DNA of 64,000 nt, from contig NZ_CP162553.1 in the NCBI RefSeq assembly GCF_040939785.1, positions 7,521,001 to 7,585,000 of the forward strand, written 5' to 3'. Within the stretch, counting starts at the first letter, position 1, and each line of letters opens with the position of its first letter. The DNA is from Bradyrhizobium lupini. GTDB taxonomy: Bacteria; Pseudomonadota; Alphaproteobacteria; Rhizobiales; Xanthobacteraceae. This document shows positions 8,850 through 18,925 of the stretch, piece by piece. Under the pieces are notes generated by a model that saw only the letters and a list, made by a program, of their open reading frames with translations, did no database searches and was not told the DNA's origin. The translations under genes were made by a program, and so were the position numbers.

Positions 8850-11404
8850 ATGAAGTTTGGACTGCGACTCCGGGGGGCTTGCTCGCAACCCTGATCATGT
8901 TCGGCGCGCCGGTGCTTGCCCCGGTTGGGGCTGCCTTTGTGTCTTCGTCTGCGCTTGCTCAGACCGTGCAGTCGATTTCCGTCGAAGGAAATCGCCGGGT
9001 CGAGGTGGAGACGATCCGCTCCTACTTCAAGCCGGGTCCCGGCGGTCGCCTGGATCAGGGTGCCATCGACGACGGCCTCAAGGCGTTGATCGAGACCGGC
9101 CTGTTCCAGGACGTCAGGATCAACCGCGGGGCCGGTGGCCAGATCGTCGTCTCCGTGGTGGAAAACCCGGTGATCGGCCGCATTGCCTTCGAGGGCAACA
9201 AGAAGATCAAGGACGAGCAGCTCACCGGTGAAGTCCAGTCCAAGGCGCGCGGCACCTTCTCCCGCGCCATGGTGCAGTCCGACACCCTGCGAATCGCAGA
9301 AATCTATCGCCGCTCCGGCCGTTACGACGTTCGCGTCACGCCTGAAATCATCGAGCAGCCGAACAACCGCGTCGATCTCGTCTTCACGGTCGAGGAGGGC
9401 GCCAAGACCGGCGTCAAGTCGATCGAGTTCGTCGGCAACAACGCGTACTCGTCGTACCGCCTGCGCGACGTCATCAAGACGCACGAATCGAACCTGCTGA
9501 GCTTCCTCGCCAGCAGCGACATCTACGATCCCGATCGGGTCGAGGCCGACCGCGACCTGATCCGCCGCTTCTATCTCAAGAACGGTTTCGCCGACGTCCA
9601 GGTCGTCGCCGCGCTCACCGAATACGATCCGGAAAAGAAGGGCTTCAACGTTACCTTCAAGATCGAGGAGGGCTCGCAATACCGGGTCGGCTCGATCGAC
9701 TTCCGCTCCAGCATTCCGAACTTCGATCCCACCTCGATGCGCAACTATTCGCGCGTCAATGTCGGCTCGCTCTACAACGTCGAGTCGGTCGAGAAGTCGG
9801 TCGAGGAGATGCAGATCGAGGCCTCGCGTCGCGGTTACGCCTTCGCCGTGGTCCGTCCCGGCGGCGACCGCAATTTCGAGGCGCACACCGTGTCGGTCGT
9901 GTTCAACATCGACGAGGGTCCGCGCACCTATATCGAGCGCATCAACCTTCGCGGCAACACCCGCACGCGCGACTACGTGATTCGTCGCGAGTTCGACGTC
10001 TCCGAGGGCGATGCCTACAACCGCGCGCTGGTCGACCGTGCCGAGCGCCGCTTGAAGAACCTCGACTATTTCAAGAGCGTGAAGATCACGACGGAGCCCG
10101 GCTCGTCGAGCGACCGCGTGATCCTGCTCGTGGACATGGAAGAGAAATCGACCGGCGACTTCTCGGTCTCGGGTGGTTATTCCACCACCGACGGCGCGCT
10201 GGCCGAAGTCTCGGTTTCCGAACGCAATTTGCTCGGCCGCGGCCTGTTCGCCAAGGCGGCGGTGACCTACGGCCAGTATGCCCGCGGCTACTCGCTGTCG
10301 TTCGTCGAACCCTATCTGCTCGACTACCGGGTCGCGCTGGGTCTCGACCTCTATCAGCGTGAGCAGAGGTCCAACAGCTACATCTCCTACGGCACCAAGA
10401 CGCTCGGCTTCTCGCCGCGCCTCGGTTTCTCCCTGCGTGAAGATCTGTCGCTGCAGGTGCGCTACTCGATCTACCGGCAGGAAATCACGCTGCCGTCGTA
10501 CCTCGCGAACTGTAACAACAACCAGTTCCTTGCCGACGGTGTCACTCCGAATCCGGCATTCAATCCAAGCCCGGCTTTCTCCGCGGCGAGTGGTATTCCT
10601 CTGGCTCCCTCGACCAACGGCCTCGGCTGCTACAGCGACGGCGAGGCCTCGCTGCCGGTCCGCAAGGAGCTTGCCAACGGCAAGACCCTGACCTCGGCGC
10701 TCGGCTACACGCTGACCTACAACACGCTCGACAACAACAAGAACCCCACCGACGGTCTGCTGGTCGATTTCCGGCAGGACTTCGCCGGCGTCGGCGGCGA
10801 CGTCTCCTATCTGAAGACTGTGGTTGACGCGAAGTACTACACTCCGCTGGTCTCCGATATCGTCGGTCTCGTTCGCCTCCAGGGCGGCATGCTGAACAAG
10901 ATGGGCAGCGATCTGCGCATGCTCGATCATTTCCAGATGGGCCCGAACCTCGTCCGCGGCTTTGCCCCGAACGGCATCGGACCGCGCGATTTGAACCCCT
11001 TCGGTACGCAGGACGCGCTTGGCGGCACCAAGTATTGGGGTGCTTCGCTCGAATTGCAGATGCCGTTCTGGTTCCTGCCGAAGGAAGTGGGTCTGAAGGG
11101 CGCCGTCTACGCCGACGCCGGCGGACTGTTCGACTATCAGGGACCGACGACGTGGTCGGTGACCAACGAACTGACCACGACCAAGAATTCGAGCTGCACG
11201 CCGTCGACCGTCAATCCCGCTTCGGCTGGAACCTGCACCGGCCTGGTGTATGACAATGGCAATGCGGTCCGGTCGTCGGTCGGCGTCGGCTTGATCTGGG
11301 CCTCGCCGTTCGGTCCGCTGCGCTTCGACTACGCCGTGCCGCTGACCAAGGGCAAGAACGACCGTACGCAGGAGTTCCGGTTCGGCGGCGGCACCTCGTT
11401 CTAA
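8850..11404 (+). CDS. bamA: Outer membrane protein assembly factor BamA (frameshift in signal peptide)
   Basis: Central subunit of the machine that folds beta-barrels into the outer membrane. Five POTRA domains follow [18 protein letters not shown] (near residue 40), then a 16-strand Omp85 barrel ending [15 protein letters not shown] and a terminal F ([10 protein letters not shown]). In the printed frame the only upstream starts are poor (TTG 8807) and give no clean signal peptide. ATG 8850 encodes MKFGLRLRG but shifts out of frame. Adding one G to GGGGGG at 8872-8877 yields [15 protein letters not shown] followed by a signal ending SSALAQ, total about 851 residues. The barrel frame is intact. 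Confidence 0.92.
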
Positions 11405-11416
11405 TTCGAACAGCAC

Positions 11417-11462
11417 GGCACGATCCGGACCACCGGAGCCGGTTTCCGAAAGGGATCGTGCC
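11417..11462. repeat. Rhizobial intergenic palindromic element (bamA-lpxD gap)
   Basis: Perfect 10-bp ends: GGCACGATCC (11417-11426) and GGATCGTGCC (11453-11462), with CCGGA and GGTTTCCGAAA inside. It has the same architecture as the element at 4563-4626, in the opposite orientation. Confidence 0.6.
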
Positions 11463-11529
11463 AATCCAGGAGATGAGGCATGATGCGGCTTGGCCGCTTC
11501 ATGCCGAAGCCGGACCGCGACGGGGTGGA

Positions 11530-12597
11530 ATGGCGCAGCCGACCTTCTTCACACAGCCGCCCGCCTCAGCGCTGGCTGACATCGCCACGCTGACCAAGGC
11601 GGAGTTGGTCGATCCCGCCAGGGGCGGCCAAATCATCAGGGGTCTTGCTTCGCTCGACGAAGCCGGCCCGATGCACCTGACGTTCTTCGACAATCTCAAA
11701 TATGCCGATGAGCTCAAGGCGACCAAGGCCGGTGCTTGCCTGGTGAGCCCACGCTTCGAGGCGCGGGTGCCCGCGCATGTCGCCGTGCTGCGGGCGCCAC
11801 AGCCGTTCCGCGCCTTCGTCAGGATCGCGCGGGAGTGGCATGGCGACGCGCTCCGGCCGCAATCCTGGACCGGCAACGACGGCATCGCGCCGTCGGCCAT
11901 CATCGACCCCACCGCCAGGCTCGAGGACGGCGTGATCGTCGATCCCTTGGCCGTGATCGGCCCTGACGTGGAGATCGGCAGCGGCACGGTGATCGGTGTG
12001 GGGGCCGTGATCGGCCCCGGCGTCAAGATCGGCCGGGACTGCAATGTCGGCGCACGCACCGCCATCCAGTGCGCGCTGATCGGCAACGACGTGCTGATCC
12101 ACCCCGGTTGTTCGATCGGCCAGGACGGCTACGGCTTCATCTTCTTCGGCCCCGAGGGCCATCTGAAGGTGCCCCAGACCGGCCGCGTGCTGATTCAGAA
12201 CAACGTGGAGGTCGGCGCCGGCACCACCATCGATCGGGGCTCCTTGCGCGACACCGTGATCGGGGAAGGGACCAAAATCGACAATCAGGTCCAGATCGGC
12301 CACAATGTGACCATTGGCCGGCACTGCCTGCTGGCAGCCCAGATCGGCCTTGCCGGCAGCCTCACCCTCGGCGACAACGTGGCGCTGGGAGCGAAGGTGG
12401 GCATCAACAATCACGTCAAGATCGGGGATGGAGCTCAGGTGACTGCCATGAGCGGCGTCAAGGACGACGTTCCTCCCAACGGACGTTGGGGTGGTTTTTT
12501 CGCCAAGCCGACCAGGCAGTGGTTCAAGGAAATTTTGGCGGTCGAGCGCTTGGCGCGCGACAGCAAGGCCGATCCGAAGCAGGAGGAACGGGAGTGA
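11530..12597 (+). CDS. lpxD: UDP-3-O-acylglucosamine N-acyltransferase
   Basis: A 355-residue left-handed beta-helix acyltransferase, third step of lipid A synthesis, adding an amide-linked hydroxyacyl chain from ACP. Hexapeptide repeats run from about residue 115 to 320, with [16 protein letters not shown] coils; the catalytic His lies in [15 protein letters not shown] 11530 (MAQPTFFTQ) gives the usual N-terminal domain; an in-frame start at 11458 would add 24 poorly conserved residues. Its TGA overlaps the fabZ GTG start (GTGA), so the two genes are coupled. Confidence 0.94.
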   Translation: MAQPTFFTQPPASALADIATLTKAELVDPARGGQIIRGLASLDEAGPMHLTFFDNLKYADELKATKAGACLVSPRFEARVPAHVAVLRAPQPFRAFVRIAREWHGDALRPQSWTGNDGIAPSAIIDPTARLEDGVIVDPLAVIGPDVEIGSGTVIGVGAVIGPGVKIGRDCNVGARTAIQCALIGNDVLIHPGCSIGQDGYGFIFFGPEGHLKVPQTGRVLIQNNVEVGAGTTIDRGSLRDTVIGEGTKIDNQVQIGHNVTIGRHCLLAAQIGLAGSLTLGDNVALGAKVGINNHVKIGDGAQVTAMSGVKDDVPPNGRWGGFFAKPTRQWFKEILAVERLARDSKADPKQEERE

Positions 12598-13055
12598 CGG
12601 ACGAAGCACCGGTCAGGTTCGAGCTTGTGGACATCAACATGATCCTGCAAACGCTCCCGCACCGTTTTCCGATGCTGCTGATCGATCGCGTGATCAACAT
12701 CCGCACCGATTACAGCGGCATCGGCATCAAGAATGTCACCTTCAACGAACCGCCGTTCCAGGGCCACTTTCCCGATCGCCCGGTCTATCCCGGCGTCATG
12801 ATGATCGAAGCGATGGCGCAGACCGCGGGTGTGATCGGCATCAAGTCGGTCGAAGGCACCGAGAAGCCGCGCGCGGTCTATTTCCTCACCATCGACAAGT
12901 GCAAGTTCCGCAAGCCTGTGCTGCCCGGCGATACCATCGAATACCACATGCGCTCGATCGGCCGCCGCAAGGCCATGTGGTGGTTTCACGGCGACGCCAA
13001 GGTCAACGGCCAGGTGGTTGCGGAGGCCGACGTCGGCGCCATGCTGACCGACTGA
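12594..13055 (+). CDS. fabZ: (3R)-hydroxyacyl-ACP dehydratase
   Basis: A 153-residue hot-dog-fold dehydratase of fatty-acid elongation. [13 protein letters not shown] and [20 protein letters not shown] carry the catalytic His and Glu. It starts at GTG 12594 with an excellent Shine-Dalgarno AGGAGGAA, overlapping the lpxD stop. Its position between lpxD and lpxA is standard and balances hydroxyacyl-ACP use between fatty acids and lipid A. Confidence 0.95.
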   Translation: MTDEAPVRFELVDINMILQTLPHRFPMLLIDRVINIRTDYSGIGIKNVTFNEPPFQGHFPDRPVYPGVMMIEAMAQTAGVIGIKSVEGTEKPRAVYFLTIDKCKFRKPVLPGDTIEYHMRSIGRRKAMWWFHGDAKVNGQVVAEADVGAMLTD

Positions 13056-13061
13056 GCGGGA

Positions 13062-13406
13062 TCAACTTCTCTGGATGCGCTCGCGCGCAGGACACGCGTA
13101 CCGGCCGCCGCTGACCTCGCGCTTGATGTTCTGGTTGAAGAACTGTCCCATGGACGGTGCGCCCAGCAGGCGCTCGACCGTGTCGACCGGTACGCCGCAA
13201 TAGCGGTCATAAACGCCTTCAACGGCCACGACGAGGGCCTGCTGCGCACGGTCGTAACAGACCCGCTGAAGCACCGTGCTGCGGCTGATGTCGCGGCACT
13301 CGAACGTCGCGAGGTCGATGGGGCGGTGTTCGGCGGTCTCGATCGTCTCGGAGACGATCGGCGCCGCGGCGAACTGTGCGAGGAGAAGTGCCAGGGCCCT
13401 GACCAC
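13062..13406 (-). CDS. Small secreted KTSC-domain-like protein
   Basis: A 114-residue protein with GTG start, inserted in reverse between fabZ and lpxA. The N-terminus MVRALALLLAQFAAAPIVS looks like a signal peptide. Residues 40-100 resemble the KTSC fold: a SRSTVLQRVCYDRAQQALVV strand pair, then a G-x-Y-x-x-x-x-VP-x-x-V stretch and a small-residue G-x-F-x-x-x-I motif (APSMGQFFNQNIK). Four cysteines suggest disulfides outside the cytoplasm. KTSC domains are small and of unclear function, sometimes found beside nucleic-acid enzymes. It ends seven bases from fabZ's stop, convergent with it. Confidence 0.6.
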   Translation of the reverse strand: MVRALALLLAQFAAAPIVSETIETAEHRPIDLATFECRDISRSTVLQRVCYDRAQQALVVAVEGVYDRYCGVPVDTVERLLGAPSMGQFFNQNIKREVSGGRYACPARERIQRS

Positions 13407-13564
13407 GATACCTGAAGCTCCGCGTGAACTTGTTGATGACCCGGGAAGGCTGCCTCATCCGGCACTTGAAACACGGAGAGATCATACGTCACTGGACAGA
13501 TCGGGCATAGTCGCGCTAACCAGCGGAAAACCGAGCGACTTCAACACCTAATCAGACCTTCTTG

Positions 13565-13597
13565 ATGAGTCAGATTGCTTGATGAGTAAGATTGACC
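13565..13597 (+). repeat. Short tandem duplication at the lpxA start, encoding a five-codon leader
   Basis: GATGAGTCAGATTGCTT (13564-13580) and GATGAGTAAGATTGACC (13581-13597) match at 13 of 17 positions. The first copy reads ATG AGT CAG ATT GCT TGA (MSQIA), and its stop overlaps the lpxA ATG as TGATG at 13580-13584. This could couple translation of a leader peptide to lpxA or could be a chance duplicate. Confidence 0.4.
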
Positions 13598-14373
13598 CCA
13601 CCGCACGGATCGCGGACGGCGCCGTGATCGGCGAGGGCACCGAGATCGGCCCCTTCTGCATCATCGGCCCGCATGTCGCGATCGGCAATAACTGCAAGCT
13701 GATCGGACAGGTCACCGCCATCGGCCACACCTCGATCGGAGATGGCTGCGTGATCTCGCCGTTCGCGGTGCTGGGCGGGGCGCCCCAGGATCTCAGCTAC
13801 AAGGGCGAGCCCACGAAGCTTGAGATCGGCTCGGGCTGCACCATCCGCGAAGGTGCGACCATGAATGTCGGCACCATCAAGGGCGGTGGCCTGACGCGCG
13901 TCGGCAACGACGGCTATTTCATGAACAACAGTCATGTCGGGCATGACTGCATGGTCGGCAACAACGTGATCTTCGCAACCTCGGCGACGCTCGGCGGCCA
14001 TTGCGAGATCGGTGACGCCGTCTATATCGGCGGCCTGTCCGCAGTGCATCAGTTCACCCGCATCGGCCCCTATGTGATGGTTGGCGGTGTCTGCGGCGTG
14101 CGCGACGACGTCATCCCGTATGGGCTGGTCAACGGCCAATATGCGGTGCTCGAAGGCCTCAACCTGATCGGCATGAAGCGGCGCAAGTTCACCAAGCAGC
14201 GGCTTGTGACCGTGCGCGCGTTCTACCAGAAACTCTTCCATGGCCCCGCTACCTTTGCCGAACGCCTGGAGGCGGCGCGGCCGCTCGCCGGTGGAGATCC
14301 GGCGATCGGCGAAATCCTCGACTTCATCGGCAAGGGCAAGCGCCCGCTCTGTCTTCCCGCCATCGCGAAGTGA
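13582..14373 (+). CDS. lpxA: UDP-N-acetylglucosamine acyltransferase
   Basis: A 263-residue cytoplasmic left-handed beta-helix trimer that starts lipid A synthesis by adding a hydroxyacyl chain to UDP-GlcNAc. Hexapeptide coils run from about residue 5 to 190; NNSHVGHDCMVGNN contains the catalytic His region, and GLNLIGMKRRKFTKQR follows. ATG 13582 gives MSKIDPTARI, the family start; a TTG one codon earlier is less likely. Next gene is lpxI. Confidence 0.95.
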   Translation: MSKIDPTARIADGAVIGEGTEIGPFCIIGPHVAIGNNCKLIGQVTAIGHTSIGDGCVISPFAVLGGAPQDLSYKGEPTKLEIGSGCTIREGATMNVGTIKGGGLTRVGNDGYFMNNSHVGHDCMVGNNVIFATSATLGGHCEIGDAVYIGGLSAVHQFTRIGPYVMVGGVCGVRDDVIPYGLVNGQYAVLEGLNLIGMKRRKFTKQRLVTVRAFYQKLFHGPATFAERLEAARPLAGGDPAIGEILDFIGKGKRPLCLPAIAK

Positions 14374-14392
14374 TGATGGAATGGCCCCGGGC

Positions 14393-15250
14393 ATGACATC
14401 GGCGGCTTCGGAAATTTCATCGCCGGTCGGCGTCGTCGCTGGCGGCGGCGCGATGCCGTTCGCGGTTGCCGACTCGCTCGCCGCCCGCGGCATCACGCCG
14501 GTGTTGTTTCCCCTTCGGGGAGCCTGCGATCTCGCGCGGGTAGAGAAATTCCGTCATCGCTGGATCTCGGTCGGCCAGCTCGGCCGCGCCATGCGGCTGT
14601 TTCGCGAGGAGGGCTGCCGCGACCTGATTTTCATCGGCACGCTGGTGCGACCTTCGCTCTCGGAGGTCCGGGTCGACTTCACGACGCTTCGGCTGCTCGG
14701 CAATGTCATCCGCGCCTTCCGCGGCGGCGACGATCATTTGTTGTCCGGCGTCGGGCGCATTCTCGAGCAGGGCGGCTTTCGGATGGTCGGCATCAAGGAT
14801 GTCGCGCCCGATCTGCTGATGCCCGAGGGCTGCATCAGCCGCGCCTGGCCGAGCGACACCGGCAAGACCGACATCGAGCGCGGACGCGCGGTGCTGACCG
14901 CCCTCGGTCCGTTCGACATCGGCCAGGCCGCGGTCGTGATCGACGGCCATGTGGTGGCGGTCGAGGATATCGAGGGCACCGATGCACTGCTCGCGCGCGT
15001 GGCACGGCTGCGCGAAGAGGGCCGCATCCGCGCCGCCACCGGGCGGGGCGTGCTGGTGAAGGTCCCAAAGAGCGGGCAGGATCTGCGCTTCGACCTGCCG
15101 ACGATCGGCCCGCGCACCCTCGAGGGCGTCGCCGCCGCAGGGCTGGCCGGGATCGCCGTCGTTGCCGGCAACACCATCGCCGCCGAGCCGCAGGCAATGA
15201 TCGCACTCGCCGACGCAAAATATCTCTTCGTCATCGGCCTGCCGGCGTGA
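14393..15250 (+). CDS. lpxI: UDP-2,3-diacylglucosamine pyrophosphatase LpxI
   Basis: A 285-residue hydrolase that makes lipid X from UDP-diacylglucosamine, replacing LpxH in alphaproteobacteria. GVVAGGGAMPFAVADSL opens the protein; GGDDHLLSGVGRILEQGGF and TGRGVLVKVPKSGQDLRFD are typical of the family. ATG 14393 (MTSAASE) is chosen; ATG 14381 would add four residues and cannot be excluded. The TGA at 15248-15250 overlaps the lpxB ATG by one base. It lies between lpxA and lpxB. Confidence 0.92.
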   Translation: MTSAASEISSPVGVVAGGGAMPFAVADSLAARGITPVLFPLRGACDLARVEKFRHRWISVGQLGRAMRLFREEGCRDLIFIGTLVRPSLSEVRVDFTTLRLLGNVIRAFRGGDDHLLSGVGRILEQGGFRMVGIKDVAPDLLMPEGCISRAWPSDTGKTDIERGRAVLTALGPFDIGQAAVVIDGHVVAVEDIEGTDALLARVARLREEGRIRAATGRGVLVKVPKSGQDLRFDLPTIGPRTLEGVAAAGLAGIAVVAGNTIAAEPQAMIALADAKYLFVIGLPA

Positions 15251-16446
15251 TGCAGGGTCGCGATCCCAAGCGCAAGATCTTCCTGATCGCCACGGAGGAA
15301 TCCGGCGACCGGCTCGGCAGCGCCTTGATGAAGGTGCTGCGCCAGCGCCTCGGCGACGGCGTGCAGTTCGTGGGCGTCGGCGGCCACACCATGGCGCGCC
15401 AGGGGCTCGAGACGCTGTTTCCGATCGAGCAGCTCTCGATCGTCGGCTTCGCCGCGGTCGTGCAGCAATTGCCGAAGATCCTGCGGCTGATCCGCGAGAC
15501 CGCGGAGGCCGTGACCGAAGCCGCGCCGGACGCGCTCGTCATCATCGACAGCCCCGATTTCACCCACCGTGTCGCCCGCCGCGTGCGGACGCGCAATCCG
15601 GCGATCCCGATCGTCGACTACGTCTCGCCACAGCTCTGGGCCTGGCGGCCGGGACGGGCGCGGACCATGCTCGGCTATGTCGACCATGTGCTCGGCCTGT
15701 TGCCATTCGAGCCGGAGGAATACCGCAAGCTCGGCGGGCCGCCATGCAGCTATGTCGGCCATCCCCTGATCGAGCAATTGCCCTCGCTGCGGCCGAACGC
15801 GGAGGAGCAGGCGCGCCGCGACGGCGAGCCGCCGGTCTTGCTGGTGTTGCCCGGCAGCCGCCGCAGCGAGATCAGGCACCATCTCGACGTGTTCGGCGCG
15901 ACGCTCGGCCGATTGCAGACTGAAGGCCGCGCGTTCGAGCTGATGCTGCCGACCATGCCGCATCTCGAAACCACCATCCGCGAAGGCATCGCGAACTGGC
16001 CGGTCAAGCCTCAAATCGTGGTCGGCGAGAACGAGAAGCGCGCTGCCTTCCGCATCGCGCGCGCGGCACTGGCAAAATCCGGCACGGTGACGCTGGAGCT
16101 CGCGCTATCGGGCATTCCGATGGTGACGGCCTATCGCGTCGGCGCGATCGAAGCCTTCATCCTGCGCCGCGCGATCCGTGTCTCCTCGGTGATCCTCGCC
16201 AATCTCGTGATCGGCAAGGATGTCATCCCGGAGTTCCTGCAGGAAGACTGCACGCCGGAGAAGCTGGCGGCCGCGCTCTCGGAGCTTCTGACCGATTCAC
16301 CGCTGCGCCGGCAGCAGGTGGAAGCATTCGCCCAGCTCGATGCGATCATGTCGACCGGCAACAGATCGCCGAGCGTGCTCGCAGCTGACATCGTGCTGGC
16401 GACGATGCGCAAGGGTAGGCGGGCAGGCTTGGACGTGTACTCATAA
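15250..16446 (+). CDS. lpxB: Lipid-A-disaccharide synthase
   Basis: A 398-residue GT19 glycosyltransferase joining lipid X to UDP-diacylglucosamine. IATEESGDRLG, SPQLWAWRPGRA, LLVLPGSRRSEI and AKSGTVTLELAL are conserved blocks. A GTG lies one codon before the ATG; ATG 15250 overlaps the lpxI stop. It is the last gene of the forward envelope block. About 240 bases follow with no gene I can support. Confidence 0.94.
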   Translation: MQGRDPKRKIFLIATEESGDRLGSALMKVLRQRLGDGVQFVGVGGHTMARQGLETLFPIEQLSIVGFAAVVQQLPKILRLIRETAEAVTEAAPDALVIIDSPDFTHRVARRVRTRNPAIPIVDYVSPQLWAWRPGRARTMLGYVDHVLGLLPFEPEEYRKLGGPPCSYVGHPLIEQLPSLRPNAEEQARRDGEPPVLLVLPGSRRSEIRHHLDVFGATLGRLQTEGRAFELMLPTMPHLETTIREGIANWPVKPQIVVGENEKRAAFRIARAALAKSGTVTLELALSGIPMVTAYRVGAIEAFILRRAIRVSSVILANLVIGKDVIPEFLQEDCTPEKLAAALSELLTDSPLRRQQVEAFAQLDAIMSTGNRSPSVLAADIVLATMRKGRRAGLDVYS

Positions 16447-16687
16447 ACGTTGGCTTGCCAGCGCAAAGCGGAAGCCTCCTAACCTTGGGCGTGATCGGCG
16501 GTTTGTGACCCAGAGCAGACCTCGCGTCGATTTGCATCTCTCATCGTCTCGGTAAGACTGCCAACATCCTCGGTCCACCAAACAACCACGGCAAACCGGG
16601 ATGTCAGGTGCATGTCAGGATCTGCGCGCAATATCTTGTGCGCTCGCCTAGGTGCGGCCTCCTGATTGGATTTACCTAAAGGGACGC

Positions 16688-18042
16688 ATGCGTCTTGCTC
16701 TAAAAATGTTCAGATTTCTTGTCGCGATCTTGCTTCTTGGGATTTTAGGGTTCGCTGGCTGGCTGACCTTCAGCCCACCCAATGGACTAGTGTCCGCCTC
16801 GGCTTATGCGGCAAAAATGGTTTGCTCGAATGTGTTCATTGCCGAACGTGATGCGGATGCGGTGATCAAAACCGACCTCGCGTTAACACATCCACGCATT
16901 GTCGAACGTCTGAAGATCAACGTCGACACCGCCAACCAGCGTGTCGAGGCGGCATATCGAGGCCTGTTCGCCAAACGCTACGCCCAATATGAGGAAGGAC
17001 GTGGTTGTACGCTGGTGTCTAAGGACGAAGTCCCCGACCGTGCCGAGCCGCCCTCACTGCCCGGAAAGCCTAGTGCGCTCTGGCCGGTCGGCGAGAGTGC
17101 TCAATTGTCTGACGACAAACACTTACTGGCGACGCTGAACGATCCGGCTCTCCAGGGGCCGGGCATGCGCGCGATCGTCGTGGTCCAGGACGGGCGCATC
17201 ATCGGAGAAACCTACGGCGAAGGCTTCAACGCTTCGACGCCCCTCCAGGGCTGGTCGATGACGAAGACCGTGAACGCCGCCTTGGCCGGCATGGCGATCA
17301 GGGACGGAAAGCTTTCGCTGGACCGAAAAAATCTGTTTCCGCAGTGGACTGGCGACGCGCGCGCGGACATCTCGGTGGCCGATTTGATGGCCATGACAAG
17401 CGGATTGAAATGGAGCGAGGACGGTGACTCTCCCGACCCCGACGGGTTAGAAAATCTCGCACATGATGCGGCGGCTTTCGCGCGGGACCGTCCGCTTGTC
17501 GCCCCGCCTGGGACGCAGTTCAACTATTCCGGGGGTTCGTCTGTCCTGTTGGCCCGGGTCTGGCAGAACGCGGTTGGAGCCGACGCGCGAGCGTATCCGC
17601 AGGAGCGATTGTTCAAGCCTTTGGGCATGACCAGCGCTGTTCTTGAGGCTGACCCTTCAGGCACATTCCTTGGCGAAGCCTTTCTCTTCGCCAATGCGCA
17701 TGATTGGGCGCGCTTCGGCGAATTCCTGCGCATGAACGGAGAGTGGAACGGTGCTCAGCTTTTGCCGCCGGGCTTTGTCGATTACATGCGCTCGCCTGTG
17801 CCAGCGTCCGATGAGGGACATGGCCCGGTCTACGGTCGCGGACAGCTTTGGTTGGGGCCGGGCCGGGATTCCGACTCCCTACCGACACGTTCATGTTGCA
17901 AGGGCACCTGCGCCAGGTGATTGCGATCATCCCCTCGCGTAAACTGGTGATCCTGCGTATGGGTCTCACGCGGGAAGATATCGGGTACAGCGTCGCGAAA
18001 CTACTGTACGCGATTGTGGCGGCGCGCCGATCGAATGAATGA
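16688..18042 (+). CDS. Serine hydrolase, beta-lactamase class C/6-aminohexanoate-dimer-hydrolase-like (frameshift near the end)
   Basis: An N-terminal hydrophobic segment (FRFLVAILLLGILGFAGWL) suggests membrane anchoring or export. The SxxK catalytic motif is S190-M-T-K193 in QGWSMTKTVN, and the YxN-type motif is NYSGGSS near Y280. ATG 16688 has AAAGGGA seven bases upstream. The frame breaks in GGGG at 17854-17857: one added G gives LGAGPGFRLPTDTFMLQGH and the normal end (IAIIPSRKLVILRMG) at 18042, about 451 residues. In this family that C-terminal part forms the KTG-like wall of the active site. Codons are less uniformly G/C-ended than in lpxB, which fits an acquired gene. The substrate is unknown. 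Confidence 0.8.
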
Positions 18043-18157
18043 GCGATTACTTCCGCTTGTGGCCCAACTCGGACCCAGGGAGAGTTACGCCAACGCGACT
18101 GCTATCAAGATACGGAGCGGACCTCTACGAGGCAGCTCGGGTTTGTGAGTACACGCT

Positions 18158-18925
18158 CTAGCCGAGACCAGCGTCGACCTGAAAACACTGCCGCGTGATG
18201 CGCTGGCTCTCATCGGAGGCGAGGAACAGCGCCATGCTGGCGATGTCGTCGGGTGTCACCGCGTCGGGAATGGCCTGGCGCGTGCGCAGCTCGGCGATCA
18301 CCTGGTCGTCTGGGTACCACAGCCGGCGCTGACGCTCCGTGATCACCATCCCCGGCGCTATCGCGTTGACGCGGATGCGGTCGGGCCCGAGCGACCGGGC
18401 CAGGGAGTTGGTGAAGCCGACGATCGCGGCCTTTGCCGCGGCGTAGACAGGCAGCCCCGGCGCGCCGCGCATCCAGGCAATCGACGACATGTTGATGATC
18501 GAACCGCTGCCGCGCGCCTGCATCTGCGGCACCACCGCTTGCGCAGCAAAGAAGACGTGCTTGAGGTTGACGCCGATCATCCAGTCGAATTCGGCCGGCG
18601 TCACCTCGGCCAGCACCTGACGCTGATCATTGGCGGCGTTGTTGACGAGGACCGCGGCATCGCCAAGCGATCCCCGGACCTGCGCCATGGCGCCGCGCAA
18701 GGCGTCGATGTCGAGGAGATCGCACGGCACGAACAAGGGTACGGTCCCGGCCGCGGCCTTCACTTCCGCGACCAGCGCCCGGCCGGCTGCTTCATCGAGA
18801 TCCAGGAACGCGACGCGCGCCCCTTGCGCCGCGAACGCCCGCACGAAGGCGGCACCGATGCCGCTGGCGCCACCGGTGATCAACACCACGCGGTCCCTAA
18901 GGCCGGCATAGCTCGTTCTTGTCAT
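18158..18925 (-). CDS. Short-chain dehydrogenase/reductase
   Basis: A 255-residue classical SDR. TGGASGIGAAF near residue 17 binds NAD(P); NNAAN replaces the usual NNAG; the catalytic Tyr161 and Lys165 lie in YAAAK, with Ser148 upstream. Its ATG overlaps the ABC ATPase stop (ATGA), so it is the last gene of the sugar-transport operon. A role in oxidising the imported sugar or polyol is inferred from that position. About 115 gene-free bases lie beyond its stop. Confidence 0.85.
   Translation of the reverse strand: MTRTSYAGLRDRVVLITGGASGIGAAFVRAFAAQGARVAFLDLDEAAGRALVAEVKAAAGTVPLFVPCDLLDIDALRGAMAQVRGSLGDAAVLVNNAANDQRQVLAEVTPAEFDWMIGVNLKHVFFAAQAVVPQMQARGSGSIINMSSIAWMRGAPGLPVYAAAKAAIVGFTNSLARSLGPDRIRVNAIAPGMVITERQRRLWYPDDQVIAELRTRQAIPDAVTPDDIASMALFLASDESQRITRQCFQVDAGLG

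Noticed and set aside
8768..11464. A very long open frame on the reverse strand across bamA (about 898 codons)
   Set aside because: It mirrors the bamA codon pattern, has no recognisable domain, and covers a well-supported BamA barrel. Such antisense frames are expected in high-G+C genes.
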